Origin: Agapetus fuscipes
Lineage: Eukaryota; Arthropoda; Insecta; Trichoptera; Glossosomatidae
Assembly (NCBI GenBank): GCA_951799405.1
Contig: OX637341.1
Span: forward strand, 17,847,659 to 17,911,658
Direction: 5' to 3'
DNA length: 64,000 bases
The notes under the pieces: generated by a model
The model's input: only the letters and a program-made list of their open reading frames with translations
The model's database searches: none
What the model was told of the DNA's origin: nothing
Shown here: piece after piece, positions 1 through 9,884 of the stretch
How the letters are laid out: every line of letters begins with the position of its first letter
Position numbering within the stretch: position 1 is the stretch's first letter
Made by a program: the position numbers and the translations under genes

Positions 1-375
1 ACCGAAAGCAATTGTCATTTCTTTCTCACCTACCTACGTGCGAAACTTTATTTAAACTGAGATGGTTACATGCGTTTTATTTTATTAATTTCCAAGTTTC
101 GGATTGCTAGTTTTATATCCACACACTAAACTCAAAGCTGCAATACTTAATATACACACCATTGCATTCACGACGCACAGTGGGTGCGGACATTTTGATT
201 CCCGGCCAAAACGCAAATGACATCCGACTCTACTGGCAACAATTACATTAAAACAATGGACGGTTAGGATGTGCAAGTGTTCACATAACATTACATTACT
301 GCCACTTTGTTATAAGATGAAAGGTCTTCAAGTAAGTCATCTGAATGATTGGTTACCGATACTTTCTTGGTGCCT
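1..375. other. unassigned AT-rich sequence
   Basis: I recognise no gene or repeat here. The short open frames lack family motifs and lie on both strands. Confidence 0.4.
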
Positions 376-596
376 AACGCAACTAAGCTACACATACAAC
401 GCAACTTATTGCCTGCGTTATCCCCGAAAGGGTCGCATGTGGCGATTTGGGATCTATTTATTTTTACGGGTAAGGGCTTCACACCAACCAGCAACCACTT
501 TCAGTAAGAAGTGAAGTGGTGAAGTGGAGGGTTTCCAGCTCCCGGGGGGGCTGGTTCTCATTTTTTTTGAAGGCTGAGTACTTACACCTTGCCGGT
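376..596 (-). mobile_element. SINE-C, body and tail (head missing)
   Basis: Read on the minus strand, this matches the body of the SINE-C family: the segment ending CTCAGCCTTCA, the ACTTCA repeats around the GGTTGG motif, and the GCGACCCTTTCGGGGATAACGC-like 3' part. The tRNA-like head seen in other copies (for example at 11208) is absent, so the copy is 5'-truncated or decayed. Confidence 0.7.
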
Positions 597-756
597 GTAG
601 TAATCAAAAGCTTTCGAAAAGCACAATTAGATGGCACTTTTTCCTAAAAAAAACTGCTAACTTTGAATCTTGTAAAAAGAAGAAGAATAATACAATTTGC
701 GTGTAAGCAAAGGACATGTGAGAGTTTCATTTAATAATACTCAACAAAACCTTTAC

Positions 757-776
757 ATTGGTGACCCCGACGTGAT
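757..776 (+). other. primer-binding-site-like sequence of an LTR retrotransposon
   Basis: The stretch TTGGTGACCCCGACGTGATT resembles the tRNA primer-binding site and leader found just inside the 5' LTR of many insect LTR retrotransposons. No flanking LTR pair or gag frame is visible within 600 bases, so at most this is a small remnant. The rest of 597-913 shows nothing recognisable. Confidence 0.35.
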
Positions 777-913
777 TAAACAGTTAAAAAGGGTGTTATT
801 ATTACAATAAAATAGTGTTTAAACCAAGTGTCAATAACTTTCCAACAAAAAATAGAGTTTCAAAACCAACTGCCAAAAATACTTGTCGAAACCGGTATTC
901 ATTTTAGGTTTTT

Positions 914-1245
914 TGGACCGGTCCGTAGTCCAGGTGGTACGCTTCGGACTCGTAACTGGAAGGTCGTGGGTTCGAATCCCAGCGGAGCACAAAAAATATA
1001 CCATTTATATTTTCAAATTTTCTCTTCGCTGGGTTGAAAAATTCATAAACCTTTACCAAAGACCGGTCATCAAAAGGTCCATCCAGCCTTACAACAACCG
1101 GGTCTTGCTTGAGAATTGGCGCTTTCTACAGTGACGACCAAGCTCGCAGAGGGCTCTTGAGGTGTGATACACACAATAACAGCGCTCACCAAATAAATCA
1201 GCCTAATTTAATTTTTAATTTAATTTAATTAAATTTGATTTTGAA
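914..1245 (+). mobile_element. SINE-B, full length, tail type 1
   Basis: A tRNA-derived SINE. The head (GGACCGGTCCGTAGTCC) carries an A-box-like element and a B box, GGTTCGAATCC, near 969. A conserved body follows (CTTCGCTGGGTTGAAAAATT, GGGTCTTGCTTGAG), then the type 1 3' end (GAGGGCTCTTGAGGTGTGAT, CAGCGCTCACCAAATAAATC) and an ATTTAATTT-rich tail. Transcription by RNA polymerase III and movement by a LINE partner are inferred from the family type. Confidence 0.88.
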
Positions 1246-1246
1246 A

Positions 1247-1598
1247 TAGACAGTGAAACGGGAAATCATCTCTGATACCCTCGGTGGGGATCGAACACTT
1301 GCTCTCGGCATGGAAATTGGAATGGAAGCATTCTACCAACTGAGCCATCTACCGGACTTTTTACGAGTTTGATTGTCGCTATAAAGCGCCAATACTCAAG
1401 CAAGACCCAGTTGCTGTAAGGCTGGATGGACCTTTCAATGACCGGTCTTCGGTAAAGGTTTATGAATTTTTCAACCCAGCAAAGAGCAAATTTGAAAATA
1501 TAAATGGTATATATTTTTTTGTTCTCCGCCGGGATTCGAACCCACAGCCTGTCATTTACGAGTCCGAAGTGTTGCCACTGGACTACGTACCGGTCCAA
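1247..1598 (-). mobile_element. dimeric SINE: SINE-B followed by SINE-C head
   Basis: On the minus strand, a complete SINE-B head and body (1598 down to about 1356) runs directly into a SINE-C head (1356 to about 1247) with its own A-box and B-box-like elements. The junction reads CGTAAAAAGTCCGGTAGATG. Similar B-to-C junctions occur near 30930 and 41300, which argues for one amplified composite rather than three chance insertions. Confidence 0.8.
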
Positions 1599-2140
1599 AT
1601 AGACGACTCAGACAACCATTCACTTGTTTAAGAAGTAAGAACTGAAAATATGTCTTAGAGATTTTTTTTTATACATGATTTTATGAAGTATGTCTAAGTA
1701 AACCTTGTCGGTATTAAGACGGAAATTAAAAGAGGAAGTAAAAAGCAATGGTAAGCGAACGCTTTAACCACTAAGCTATTGACCGGTTATTGCGTACGCG
1801 CTTTAATATTCACGCAAAATTGTATTTCATATTTAATTACTAGAATGATATTATTTTTTAGCTCGCAGGTACAAGATTTCCTTTATTAAGTTTTATGGTT
1901 TTTGTTTTATACCTAATTGTTTATTACTAATTAGAGTTTTCTTGCTTGATAAATAATTACAATAACCTAGATTGAGTTTACCCTATACACCAGTGATTGC
2001 TAAACTTTTGTTCTTTCCAGAACGCTACTGATTTGTACCATGATTCATATCTATAGTAATCTAAGTTGGAACAGTTTGATTCCTAAAAAAAGCAACAAAG
2101 TATTATTTTAACAATGTGTTGTCAAGGAAGGTTTTTTTAC
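1599..2140. other. unassigned AT-rich sequence
   Basis: No coding potential or recognised repeat seen. Confidence 0.4.
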
Positions 2141-2144
2141 TTGA

Positions 2145-2680
2145 GATATCTTCACATAATATATCTTCACATAAGATATCTTCACCCGATATATCTTCAC
2201 ATAAGATATCTTCACCCAATATATCTTCACATAAGATATCTTCACCCGATATATCTTCACATAAGATATCTTCACCCAATATATCTTCACATAAGATATC
2301 TTCACATATGATATCTTCACATAAGACATCATCACACAAGATACATTCACATAATACAAGTACCTATATCTTCACATAAGATATCTTCACATAATATATC
2401 TTCACACAAGATATAAAGATATCTTCACATAAGATATCTTCACACAAGATATATTCACCCAAGATATCTTCACACAATATATCTTCACACAAGATATCGT
2501 CACCCAAGATATCTTCACATAATATATCTTTACAAAATATATATGTACAAAAGATATCTTCACACAAGATATCTTCACCTAAGATATCTTCACACAATAT
2601 ATCTTCACACAAGATATCTTCACATAAAATATCTTCACCCAAGTTATCTTCACATAAGATATCTTCATGTTTCTTCACAG
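2145..2680. repeat. 15-bp minisatellite, unit like ATATCTTCACATAAG
   Basis: About 35 tandem units of 15 bp, most containing AGATATC or ATATATC followed by TTCAC. Between 2160 and 2300 the variants alternate (CATAAG, CCCGAT, CATAAG, CCCAAT) with a 60-bp period, a small higher-order repeat. Because 15 is a multiple of 3, long frames stay open on both strands and encode low-complexity peptides such as DILCEDILGED. These are by-products of periodicity, not genes. Confidence 0.95.
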
Positions 2681-2694
2681 AAGGTAACTGAAGA

Positions 2695-3138
2695 ACCTTA
2701 TCACGGACACAAAGTTAATTTGCATTTCATTGACACCTAAATATTATGATGAAAATAATAACTAAAAGCTCTTGCGTTCAGCCAAGAGTAGGTTCCCCAG
2801 TATATAACATTAGGTTTAAACTGTACCATAGCGTTGTTAGGAAACTGAAAAAACCCCTCTAAAGAGCGTTGAAATTTTCATGTATTTTTGGTGAAACATT
2901 TAAGACGTATGTAAAGTCATTCATAATATTTGATTCGTAAGCGGTATCAGTTGCTATTATCAGCCGTCAAATGTTCCAATGCAACTTAAATCTTATCCAA
3001 TCTCAATAAAGGAGGTACTTAATATGCATAAACTTGCAACAAAATAAATTACGATTATGTGTAATAAGTAATCACGGGCTTAAACTCATTTTTGTACCAG
3101 CGGTTCTCAATACTCACGGAGTGATTATTTAACTAAAT
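2695..3138. other. unassigned sequence
   Basis: No gene or known repeat recognised. Confidence 0.4.
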
Positions 3139-3550
3139 TTATTTCCCTGTTTGAGGGAAGTTCGGCAGGAGTTGCAGGGTGTATGGCGGCCCAGTGGCGA
3201 AGGGTGCCATACAACTCGATTCCCATCGGCCTCCTTTTTAAAATGATGCAACAAAGTAGTTATAAAATATAGGCACAAAGTAAAAAAATACATTTAAAAC
3301 TAAATAAACAATACGTATTTTTTCCCCATTGAAACCGTGCAGTCTACTTTATTATCATTTTTGCCTCACTTTAAAAGGGAAACCGATGGGAAACGAGTTG
3401 TATGGCACCCTTCGCCACAGTATGCCCATATGAGATTTGGTTTTTATGTTGGACATGCGCAAGCGCAAACTTGAACGTGTCTGCTTGTGAGAATGCATGC
3501 CATTTGAATCCCCAATGTTACATATCTTTGCAACTTAGATTAGATTAGAT
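3139..3550 (+). mobile_element. family A element, split by a MITE
   Basis: The left part (3139-3191) corresponds to the CCCTGTTTCAGGGAAGG...GTTGCAGGGTGTATG segment. The right part (3421-3550) resumes with the TTTGAGATTTGG segment and ends CAACTTAGATTAGATTAGAT. The two halves are contiguous in other copies, so the sequence between them is a later insertion. The first 70 or so bases of family A are missing. Confidence 0.8.
3192..3420. mobile_element. TIR MITE inside family A (hAT-like ends)
   Basis: The ends are inverted repeats of about 45 bp. The left begins CAGTGGCGAAGGGTGCCATA and the right, reversed, reads CTGTGGCGAAGGGTGCCATA; both continue through ACAACTCG and TTCCCATCGG. It interrupts a family A copy. 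TATG occurs at both junctions (3182-3185 and 3421-3424), possibly part of a degraded 8-bp duplication. The CAGTGGCG ends suggest hAT, but that assignment is inference. No coding capacity. Confidence 0.75.
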
Positions 3551-3605
3551 AAGAAAAACTTCTACTTGCTTTACCGGCTTTTGGCTACCCTCAATGGTTT
3601 GATCT

Positions 3606-3745
3606 AAATCTAATCTTAGTTGCAAAGATATGTATCATTTGAGATGCTTATTAAATGCATTACCACAAGCAGACACGCATAATTTCGCGCTCACACATGC
3701 CGTACAATAAAAAAACCCAATCTCAAATGAACATAAGCTCTGCTC
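3606..3745 (-). mobile_element. family A element, truncated
   Basis: Minus-strand copy of the 3' half: CAACTTAGATT-type tail, GTGTCTGCTTGTGG segment, GAGCGCGAAATTATGCG segment and TTTGAGATTGGG. It stops at about 3745, so the family's 5' half is absent. Confidence 0.8.
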
Positions 3746-3954
3746 GTAAAATATTGTAAAATACAAGATTTACAGTTTTATTTACAAGAAATGAGATTTT
3801 GCCTGTTTAGAAAAATGAAAAACGAATGTATACTTTTGTAGATTCTGATTATCAAAGAAAAAATCTTTAAGGAAATACATACATTTGAAGTCACTTATTT
3901 ACGTGCATACATACCTATATGTATGCAATTATGAACGTATGTATGCACATGTTT

Positions 3955-4660
3955 ACATAAATCTTATACACATACACACGTTTACATACGAATACACATA
4001 CACATACACACGCTTACAAATACACATGCACACGTTTACATACAAATACACACATATTTATATATATAAACATACACAAGTTCACATACACAAACACATA
4101 CACACGTAGATCTATATAATCTATAATCTAAGTTGCAAGGATATATTCATTTAAAGCTCTTAGATGTATGCCCACCAACCAACAAGTGTAGTTCGCGCTT
4201 ACAAATGCTGAATGTGTACTTACAAATAATCCAAGCCTCAAATGAACATAAGCCCCACAACTTTTGCCGACCTTCCCTGAAACAGGGGTGACATTGGCAA
4301 AGTGAACCATTTTTTACAGTATGGGTGGTCAGCCTCATACCAACCTATAAGTCAAGGAAGATACATATGCGTATACACATACACACGCTTACATACGTAT
4401 ACACATATACCTGTACACGTTTACACACATATACGCATACACACGTTTACATACATACACAACAAATGTATATACGTATACACATATACACGCTTACATA
4501 CATATACACATACACACGCTTACGCAAATATACACATACATACGTTTACATAATACACATACACATGTTTATATCCCTACACATACAAACACGTTTACAT
4601 ACACGTACACACACAGTAGGTACATACGGGTATATACGCACTAATTTCCATACACACACA
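3955..4660. repeat. AC-rich minisatellite interrupted by family A
   Basis: Degenerate tandem units built from TACACATACACACGTTTACA lie at about 3955-4110 and 4360-4660. The two tracts are alike and are separated exactly by a family A insertion. Long threonine/histidine/tyrosine-rich open frames here arise from the repeat and are not genes. Confidence 0.85.
4111..4359 (-). mobile_element. family A element, full length, tail unit ATTATAG
   Basis: Complete minus-strand copy from TTCCTTGACTTATAGGTTGG (ending at 4359) to a TTAGATTATAGATTATATAG tail at 4111. It is the sub-type with the segment TGTAAGTACACATTCAGCAT. It was inserted into the AC-rich minisatellite. Confidence 0.9.
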
Positions 4661-4913
4661 CAAGTGCAGCGGCAGCCGCCTTTAATGCGTCATGTAAAGC
4701 TACAATTTATTACGGCCACGATATTAACGAGCTAAAAAACTCGTTACACACAATATAATTACTTTATAATGGAGTTTGGTGTAATGAGGTTTTGCATTTG
4801 TCTGTGTTTATGTCTGTGTGTGTGTGGGTGTCAGTTACATTCTTGCTGACACTCACACACATACACGTAGATGCAAAATGCATTCTGAAAATTATGACTT
4901 TTTTATCATTGTG

Positions 4914-5599
4914 CCTTAACTTATAGGTTGGTATGAGGCTGACATCCCATACTGTGAAAATGGTTTACTTTAACAATGTCACCCCTGTTCCAGGGAAGGT
5001 CGGCAAAGGTTGCAGGTTGTATGTTCATTTGAGGTTTGGATTTAATTTGTAAGTACACATTCAGCATTTGTAAGCGCAAACTACACGTGTCTGTTTGTGG
5101 GCATGCATTTGATATTCATTTACTTACATTACTCCTCTTCTCCAGAAGCTTCACTGGCTCCGTATCCCGGAGCGTATCGAGTTTAAAGTGTGCACGATGG
5201 TCCACAAAGCTGTATTTGGAAAAGCACCCAAATATCTCGCTGATCTAATCAAACCAGTCACCTTCGGCAAAAAAAGCCTTACACTGCGCTCGGCTAAAAC
5301 TGGAGCCAAATCAAAGATTGAAGAACCGATAAGAAGGGTTATAACAATGTTTGGAGAACGTGCATTTGCAGTTGCTGGTCCTCTGTCCTGGAACCCCCTG
5401 CCACATCATGTGAGAGAGCTAAAGGACCATGGAAAGTTCCGGAATGCACTGAAGACAAGCAAATTTCTGGCATCATTCGCACTAGCGCCCTTGGAGTGAC
5501 TACATCACAAAACGGTGCTATAGATAAAGAAATCATCAACTCATCATCATCATCATGAGCTTTAAATGTTAATATATCTTGGCAACTTAGATTATTGAT
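4914..5599 (+). mobile_element. family A element, split by a CR1/L2 3' end
   Basis: The 5' part (4914-5115) runs from CTTAACTTATAGGTTGG to GCATTTGATAT. The last about 40 bases (GAGCTTTAAATG...CAACTTAGATTATTGATA) resume at 5557. In the copy at 34745 these two parts are contiguous. Confidence 0.85.
5116..5556 (+). mobile_element. CR1/L2-type LINE, 3' end
   Basis: Encodes the C-terminal tail of a non-LTR retrotransposon polyprotein. Visible motifs, in order, are LHWLRIPERIEFK, KAPKYLADL, TLRSAKTG, FGERAFAVAGPLSWNPLP and a final LAPLE stop. The 3' UTR has an ACGGTGCTATA box and a CATCATCATCAT tail. These features are typical of 5'-truncated CR1/L2 copies. The reverse transcriptase core is not present. 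It sits inside a family A copy. Confidence 0.85.
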
Positions 5600-5940
5600 A
5601 GCAGCCCGACCTTGTGACGTCAAAACTCTTGTTTCCCTCAACTTTCATACCTCAAATTTAGGATACTATTCTCCTATTAACATAATATGTCGTCTTTTAA
5701 ATTCTTCCTCTCATCTAGATTTATGCGGCATGAGCCTATCTGAATTCCGCAGAGCTGTTTTGCTGAGGAAAGTATAGGTATTTATTTGACTGTGCTATTA
5801 TGTAATATTGATCCTTGAATTATTTTGTTTTCTTTGTTATTCTTTGTAATTACCTTGTCATAAAATTATGTAATTGGACTATCATGTCCGTTAATAAAAT
5901 GAATAAAATAAAATAAAAAAATAAATAAAAAACTTTGTTT
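5600..5940 (+). mobile_element. non-LTR retrotransposon 3' end, TAAAATAAAAT tail
   Basis: A short frame (about 5595-5777) resembles the C-terminus of insect LINE polyproteins: FHTSNLGYYSPINIICRLLN then MSLSEFRRAV. An AT-rich 3' UTR ends in AATAAAATAAAATAAAAAAA. A related C-terminus is at 60318-60735 on the other strand. Clade assignment is uncertain (CR1 or Jockey-like). Confidence 0.6.
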
Positions 5941-6410
5941 TTGTAACTTAAATGTATAAAAAACAATATTTTAATTTAAAAAAAACATAAAATATCCGAC
6001 ACATTTTTATCACGACTCACGACGTTGAAGCCTTGAAATTACTCGTCACTGCATACAATTTTCAGGACATAGGTTTACAGTCCACATCCCATCCTTCAGT
6101 GCACGAGTTGCGTCATAAACCAAAGTCCTGCAGCCGCTTTAAACGGTTTTTTATCCGATTTGCATGCAATTATTATCGGGCTCCTTTCCTCATTAAATCA
6201 TTGTGATTATTAACACTACGGTGTTCGGGCGTTTTTTCAATCATAACGCGTACCAAACGAGCGACTGCAATGCTTTTCAGAAGGAGTATAAAAAAAAATT
6301 GTGACAAAAAATTAAAAAGGTTTGTAGAAATTTGAAAATAACCCAACCCAAATAACTCAAGGCCAGTATCTCCGCGGATGTGTATAATTTTTTTTTCTCT
6401 TGCTAGACTC
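5940..6410. other. unassigned AT-rich sequence
   Basis: No gene or recognised repeat seen. Confidence 0.35.
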
Positions 6411-6480
6411 TTTCTTTTCTTCAATATTTATCACTTTCCTCATATATACCTACTCTTTTCTTATTTTCACCCTGCAGGTT
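6410..6480 (-). mobile_element. LINE C-terminus fragment (CKDRKKWR family)
   Basis: Minus-strand translation LQGENKKRVGIYEESDKY parallels LQSENKRRVCMKKV in the better copy at 62380-62650. It is cut at 6480 by a SINE-B insertion. Confidence 0.55.
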
Positions 6481-6808
6481 TTTTTTTTTTTTTTTTAAGA
6501 AATCCTGTGCGGGAGACAACCTAGATTCAAAAGACTCTAGGGGTCTATGACACTTGTTGTAGTGCCGCAGAGGTGTACGAGCTTGGTCGTCGCTACAAAG
6601 CGCCAATACTCAAGCAAGACCCAGTTGCTGTGAGGCTGGATGGACCTTTGGTGACCGGTCATTGGTAAAGGCTTATGAATTTTTCAACCCAGCGAAGAGC
6701 ATATTCGAAATATAAATGGTATATTTTTGTGCTCCGCCGGGATCCGAATCCACAACCTTCCATTTACGAGTCCGAAGTGTTGCCACTACGGACTACGGAC
6801 CGGTCCAA
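6480..6808 (-). mobile_element. SINE-B, full length, tail type 2 (poly-A)
   Basis: Minus strand: head with B-box relative GGATTCGGATCCC, conserved body, then the type 2 end (CACCTCTGCGGCACTACAAC, GACCCCTAGAGTC, GTCTCCCGCACAGGATTTC) and an A-rich tail (6480-6496 as T on the plus strand). Confidence 0.88.
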
Positions 6809-7136
6809 GTTGTTTGTTGTCCACAATTGTTTCCTTATCAATGATAACTTTGAATTTGAGCACCCATACTCACATCTTTAATCGATAAACTTTCTGAACA
6901 TCAGTCGATGATGTATTTGCAAATAAACTGCAGTATTTTAACAGTTAGTTTTAGTTTGCTATTGTTTATTAAGCGTACTTTACTGAGCTCCCCGAACAAT
7001 GCTTTAAGCTTCCCAAACTCACCCCAAGCTGCATTTAAGACCATCTTATAATTAATATAATTGCCTCTGTTATAAATAGGACTCACCTTAGGTGTCTACG
7101 AGTGGGAATAAATAAGCCAGGTGGTGACCTGTGAAG
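6809..7136. other. region downstream of the PR-Set7 copy
   Basis: On the minus strand this follows the PR-Set7 stop codon. About 50 bases past the stop (near 7085) is CTAAGGTGAGTC, a strong match to a 5' splice-site consensus. Either the 3' UTR is spliced or the match is fortuitous. No AATAAA polyadenylation signal was found close to the stop. Confidence 0.3.
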
Positions 7137-7814
7137 TCAGAGAGCCAGCCAGGGGTGGTGTTGCAGGGACTCCTTGGAACGGTCGCCATAGTCGTAAGTC
7201 ACCTCCTCTCCCGGGCTGATATCCCGATTAGCCAGCAGCACTAATTGGGGTATGGAGCCCAGGAATATTGATTTGGTGACGAGGTTACCGTTGCGTGAAT
7301 GGTTCACTAGCCTACCTAGCTTTCCTGTTTCAGCCGTGGCATCAATGCAGTACTGTCGGTTGTTGTGCCTGAAGTAGTACATGTAGCAGCCGGCCTGGGC
7401 GTCCTGGGCGTAGCGCAGCTCCCTCTCCCTCGCCTCGGCCAGGCTCACCAGCTCCCCCATGTACTCCACCACAAAATCCCCGCGACGGAACATACGCGAT
7501 GCCACCACGCCGCGACCTTTGCCGGCAAATACTGTCACCTCCAAGCCATCCTCTCTCTGCTCTCTTATTGCTCTCTCCAAGTCCCGCCTCTTCTTCTCCA
7601 TCACTTCTTTCTTGGTCTTCCTCACACTTCGCCTCACAGGAAAGTAATCAGTCAGCTTACTAGCTGATCCTCCATTGGTGAGGCTGATGAGACGATGGCT
7701 GCCCTCAGGCGACCTCGCCACCGGCTCCACGCGTGGCGTCCACGCCATTGGCCAAGTTTCCCATATTCTCCATTTTGCAGTTTTTCCTCTTGGCTTCTGT
7801 GTAGCTAGACGCAT
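7137..7814 (-). CDS. PR-Set7/KMT5A-like histone H4-K20 methyltransferase, single-exon copy
   Basis: A 225-codon frame resembling PR-Set7 (KMT5A/SETD8), the nuclear enzyme that monomethylates histone H4 lysine 20. Visible features in order: a linker with KLTDYFPVRRSVRKTKKEV (residues about 53-72); the SET domain start GKGRGVVASRMFRRGDFVVEY; the YAQDAQAGCYMYYF segment; RLVNHSRNGN with the NHS S-adenosylmethionine-binding motif; VTYDYGDRSKES with the catalytic-site tyrosine; and the family C-terminus HHPWLAL. The SET domain is complete and unbroken by introns. The minus-strand sequence from 7854 encodes MVRGPRVKVMKAGDASSYTE in a different frame and looks like the true N-terminus, so a one-base-type frameshift lies near 7730-7760. 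The start at 7814 gives the longest frame but its first 28 or so residues are probably out-of-frame translation. The area is much more GC-rich than its neighbours. It is either a young retrocopy or a single-exon gene with a sequencing or real frameshift; expression is unknown. Confidence 0.75.
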   Translation of the reverse strand: MRLATQKPRGKTAKWRIWETWPMAWTPRVEPVARSPEGSHRLISLTNGGSASKLTDYFPVRRSVRKTKKEVMEKKRRDLERAIREQREDGLEVTVFAGKGRGVVASRMFRRGDFVVEYMGELVSLAEARERELRYAQDAQAGCYMYYFRHNNRQYCIDATAETGKLGRLVNHSRNGNLVTKSIFLGSIPQLVLLANRDISPGEEVTYDYGDRSKESLQHHPWLAL

Positions 7815-7854
7815 CTCCTGCCTTCATCACCTTCACACGGGGACCGCGAACCAT
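7815..7854 (-). pseudogene. out-of-frame N-terminus of the PR-Set7 copy
   Basis: ATG at 7854-7852 opens MVRGPRVKVMKAGDASSYTE, followed on the same frame by AKRKNCKMENMGNLANG. This runs in parallel with the first codons of the 7814 frame and ends at a stop shortly after the sequence for ANGVDATR. Its basic, KRK-rich character fits a PR-Set7 N-terminus. Confidence 0.5.
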
Positions 7855-8110
7855 TCTGATGCTATTTGAGGCTTGGAATAACGAAACTCAGTCAAAGCGG
7901 TTATCAATATTGGTTTCACACTGGCTTGCCTGCTGATCCGATGAAATTACAAAACAATAACGAAAAATGGATAACATAAAGTCTGGCAAATCAGACTAAA
8001 GGTGTGAGGCATAATTTCACGACAAATGATTAGACAAGATGAAGACACGTCGAACCAAAACTCGATGAACGCAGCAAAATACAGAGATGTCGGTTGTTTT
8101 TAGAGGTCTT
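7855..8110. other. upstream flank of the PR-Set7 copy
   Basis: No TATA box or clear promoter is recognised. The first 80 bases (minus strand) could be 5' UTR. Confidence 0.3.
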
Positions 8111-8585
8111 CACTGTAATGATGAAAAGGTTCCATTATTTTGTAATCTCACCTATTTACTCACTCCATTCCTTTCATGGCCTCCCTCTTGAATGATTTCT
8201 AATCTAATCTCTAACCTAATCTAATCTTAATAAAGAAATCATTTGCACAATCATTTTCACAATCAAGTTGCAAAAATATGCAACATTAAGGATTGACATT
8301 TTATATGCATTTTCACAAGCAGACATGTATAAATTCGCGCTTAAACATGCCGCATGTGGACTTACAATATAAAAACCCGAATCTCAAATGAACATACACC
8401 CTGCAATTTTTGCCGACCTTCACTGAAACAGGAGGACATTGGCAAAGTGAACCATTTTCTACATCATGGAAGGTCAGCCGCATACCAAAAAATTATATTT
8501 CATCTGAAATTTCCTCTGTAAACTTTCTTCGTTAGTCGTTCGTTATGCATTCTTTCAAAATGCCATCTCAACGTCCGAACCATAT
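8110..8585 (-). mobile_element. LINE C-terminus fragment split by family A
   Basis: Two pieces of one C-terminal LINE remnant (about 8110-8200 and 8513-8585) flank a family A copy. On the plus strand they read ATCTCACCTATTT...CCATTCCTTTC and TTCCTCTGTAAACTTTCTTC, both shared with the copy at 40325-40475. Confidence 0.6.
8205..8490 (-). mobile_element. family A element, diverged
   Basis: Minus-strand copy spanning the GAGGCTGACC-like start (near 8488) to a CTAATCTAATCTTA tail near 8210. A short duplication (CAATCATTTTCACAATC) interrupts the 3' end. It is inserted into a LINE fragment. Confidence 0.8.
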
Positions 8586-9105
8586 CAAAATAATTACTTA
8601 CTTACTTAACTTACTTAATCAGCCACTTCTTATCCACTGCTGGACATAGGCCTCCCCCATATCTCTCCAGGCGTCTCTGTCCTGGGCTCTCTGCATCCAG
8701 TCACCAGCAACTCTTTTGATATCATCTGACCATCGTGTAAGAGGTCTTCCTCTTGTTCTTTTGTCTTCACGAGGTCTCCATTCTACCACTCTTTTCGTCC
8801 ATCTTTGCTCGCTCAATCTGGCTACATGCCCTGCCCACGACCACTTCTGCTTTGCCACTCTTTTGACTATGTCAGTAACTCCCGATCTTCTACGTATTTC
8901 GGTATTTCGTATCCGATCTGACAGTCTTATGTGTAGCATAGCTCTTTCGTGCTTTCGTTGTGCTACACGGAGTTTCCTGATAGTCATTTTGGTGAGAGTT
9001 AGTGTCTCTGCTCCGTAAGTCATAACTGGCAGGACACACTGGTCGTACATTTTCCGTTTCAGGCATTGGGGGATGTTGCTGGTGAAGAACTTCTTAAGAC
9101 TGACT
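8586..9105 (-). mobile_element. RTE-clade LINE, 3' end
   Basis: Minus-strand frame (8619-9050, open upstream to about 9105) matching the C-terminal region of RTE-type reverse transcriptases: CVLPVMTYGAETLTLT, DRIRNTEIRRRSGVTDI, KWSWAGHVARL, RTRGRPLTRWSDDIKRVAG, AQDRDAWRDMGEAYVQQW, then the stop. It is followed by a TAAG-repeat tail at 8593-8620, the usual 3' end of RTE elements. The catalytic core (YADD region) is absent, so this is a 5'-truncated, immobile copy. No internal stop in the retained part suggests moderate age. Confidence 0.9.
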
Positions 9106-9139
9106 CAAAATAATTATAAAATAATAAATTCTGTTCTTT

Positions 9140-9316
9140 CGATTGATTATTGGTATGAGGTTAACCGCCATATTGTCAAATTATACTTATTTTATCCCTA
9201 TTTCCTGCTTTTTACCGGCGGCGGATTTACGTTCATTTGGGATTTGGATTTTTTATTTTACTTTTATGTACATAAGTGCTAGCTCACAGTTACGCGTTTC
9301 TTCTGCAACTTAGATT
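9140..9316 (+). mobile_element. family A element, heavily decayed
   Basis: Only islands remain: TTGGTATGAGGTTAACC, TTCATTTGGGATTTGG and the terminal TGCAACTTAGATT. Confidence 0.45.
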
Positions 9317-9695
9317 TCATTATATAAATCTACTGCATTTGCAACCGTTTGTCAGTTTGAGAATGGTACCTTTATACAGATTAATTTATTCACGCATGAA
9401 AGCAATACACACTTTTTTAGAATCCAAAGGTGTGTGAAGACCCGCCTGAACTTTGTAGAGTTAAGTCATGATAATTATTGATGCACATTTTTGCATTTTC
9501 GCTGGCTCGGCTTGCTTGGCGAAATGCACTTTATTGATTTATACGCGTCATCAATCGCGCAGTGTAATCTTTTGTGTCTCAAAACATATTTATAGTCCAA
9601 TCAAGACCGCTCTCGTTCCAGATTATTTATTCTTTCTTTTTTCGTGTACAAAGTCTACCACCCAAAATTAATAACAATAATATTAGGACTATGTA

Positions 9696-9865
9696 TTTGG
9701 TGAGCGCTGTTTTTGTGTCAATCACACCTAAAAAAACCTATGGAAAATTGGCCGTCACTAAAGAAAGCGCCAATTCTCAAAAAAGACACAGTTGCTGTAA
9801 GGTTGAATAGATATTTTTTTGGTAAAGGTATACAAATTTTCAAGCTCAGCTCAGAGTACGACAAA
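9696..9865 (-). mobile_element. SINE-B remnant, tail type 1
   Basis: Minus strand retains GCGCTCACCAAATA, AAGCGCCAATTCTCAA (reverse of TTGAGAATTGGCGCTT) and the ACTGTGTC-like body, with many changes. Confidence 0.55.
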
Positions 9866-9884
9866 ATTATTGGGCTGCACTATC

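Noticed and set aside
2145..2680. CRISPR-like array of short repeats
   Set aside because: There are no unique spacers; the units are contiguous and the genome is eukaryotic.
2103..2740. Long overlapping open frames on both strands (DILCED and SSHKISS type peptides)
   Set aside because: They exist only because a 15-bp tandem repeat keeps all its frames open; no start context or family similarity.
3885..4735. Open frames rich in His, Thr and Tyr
   Set aside because: Translation of an AC-rich minisatellite.
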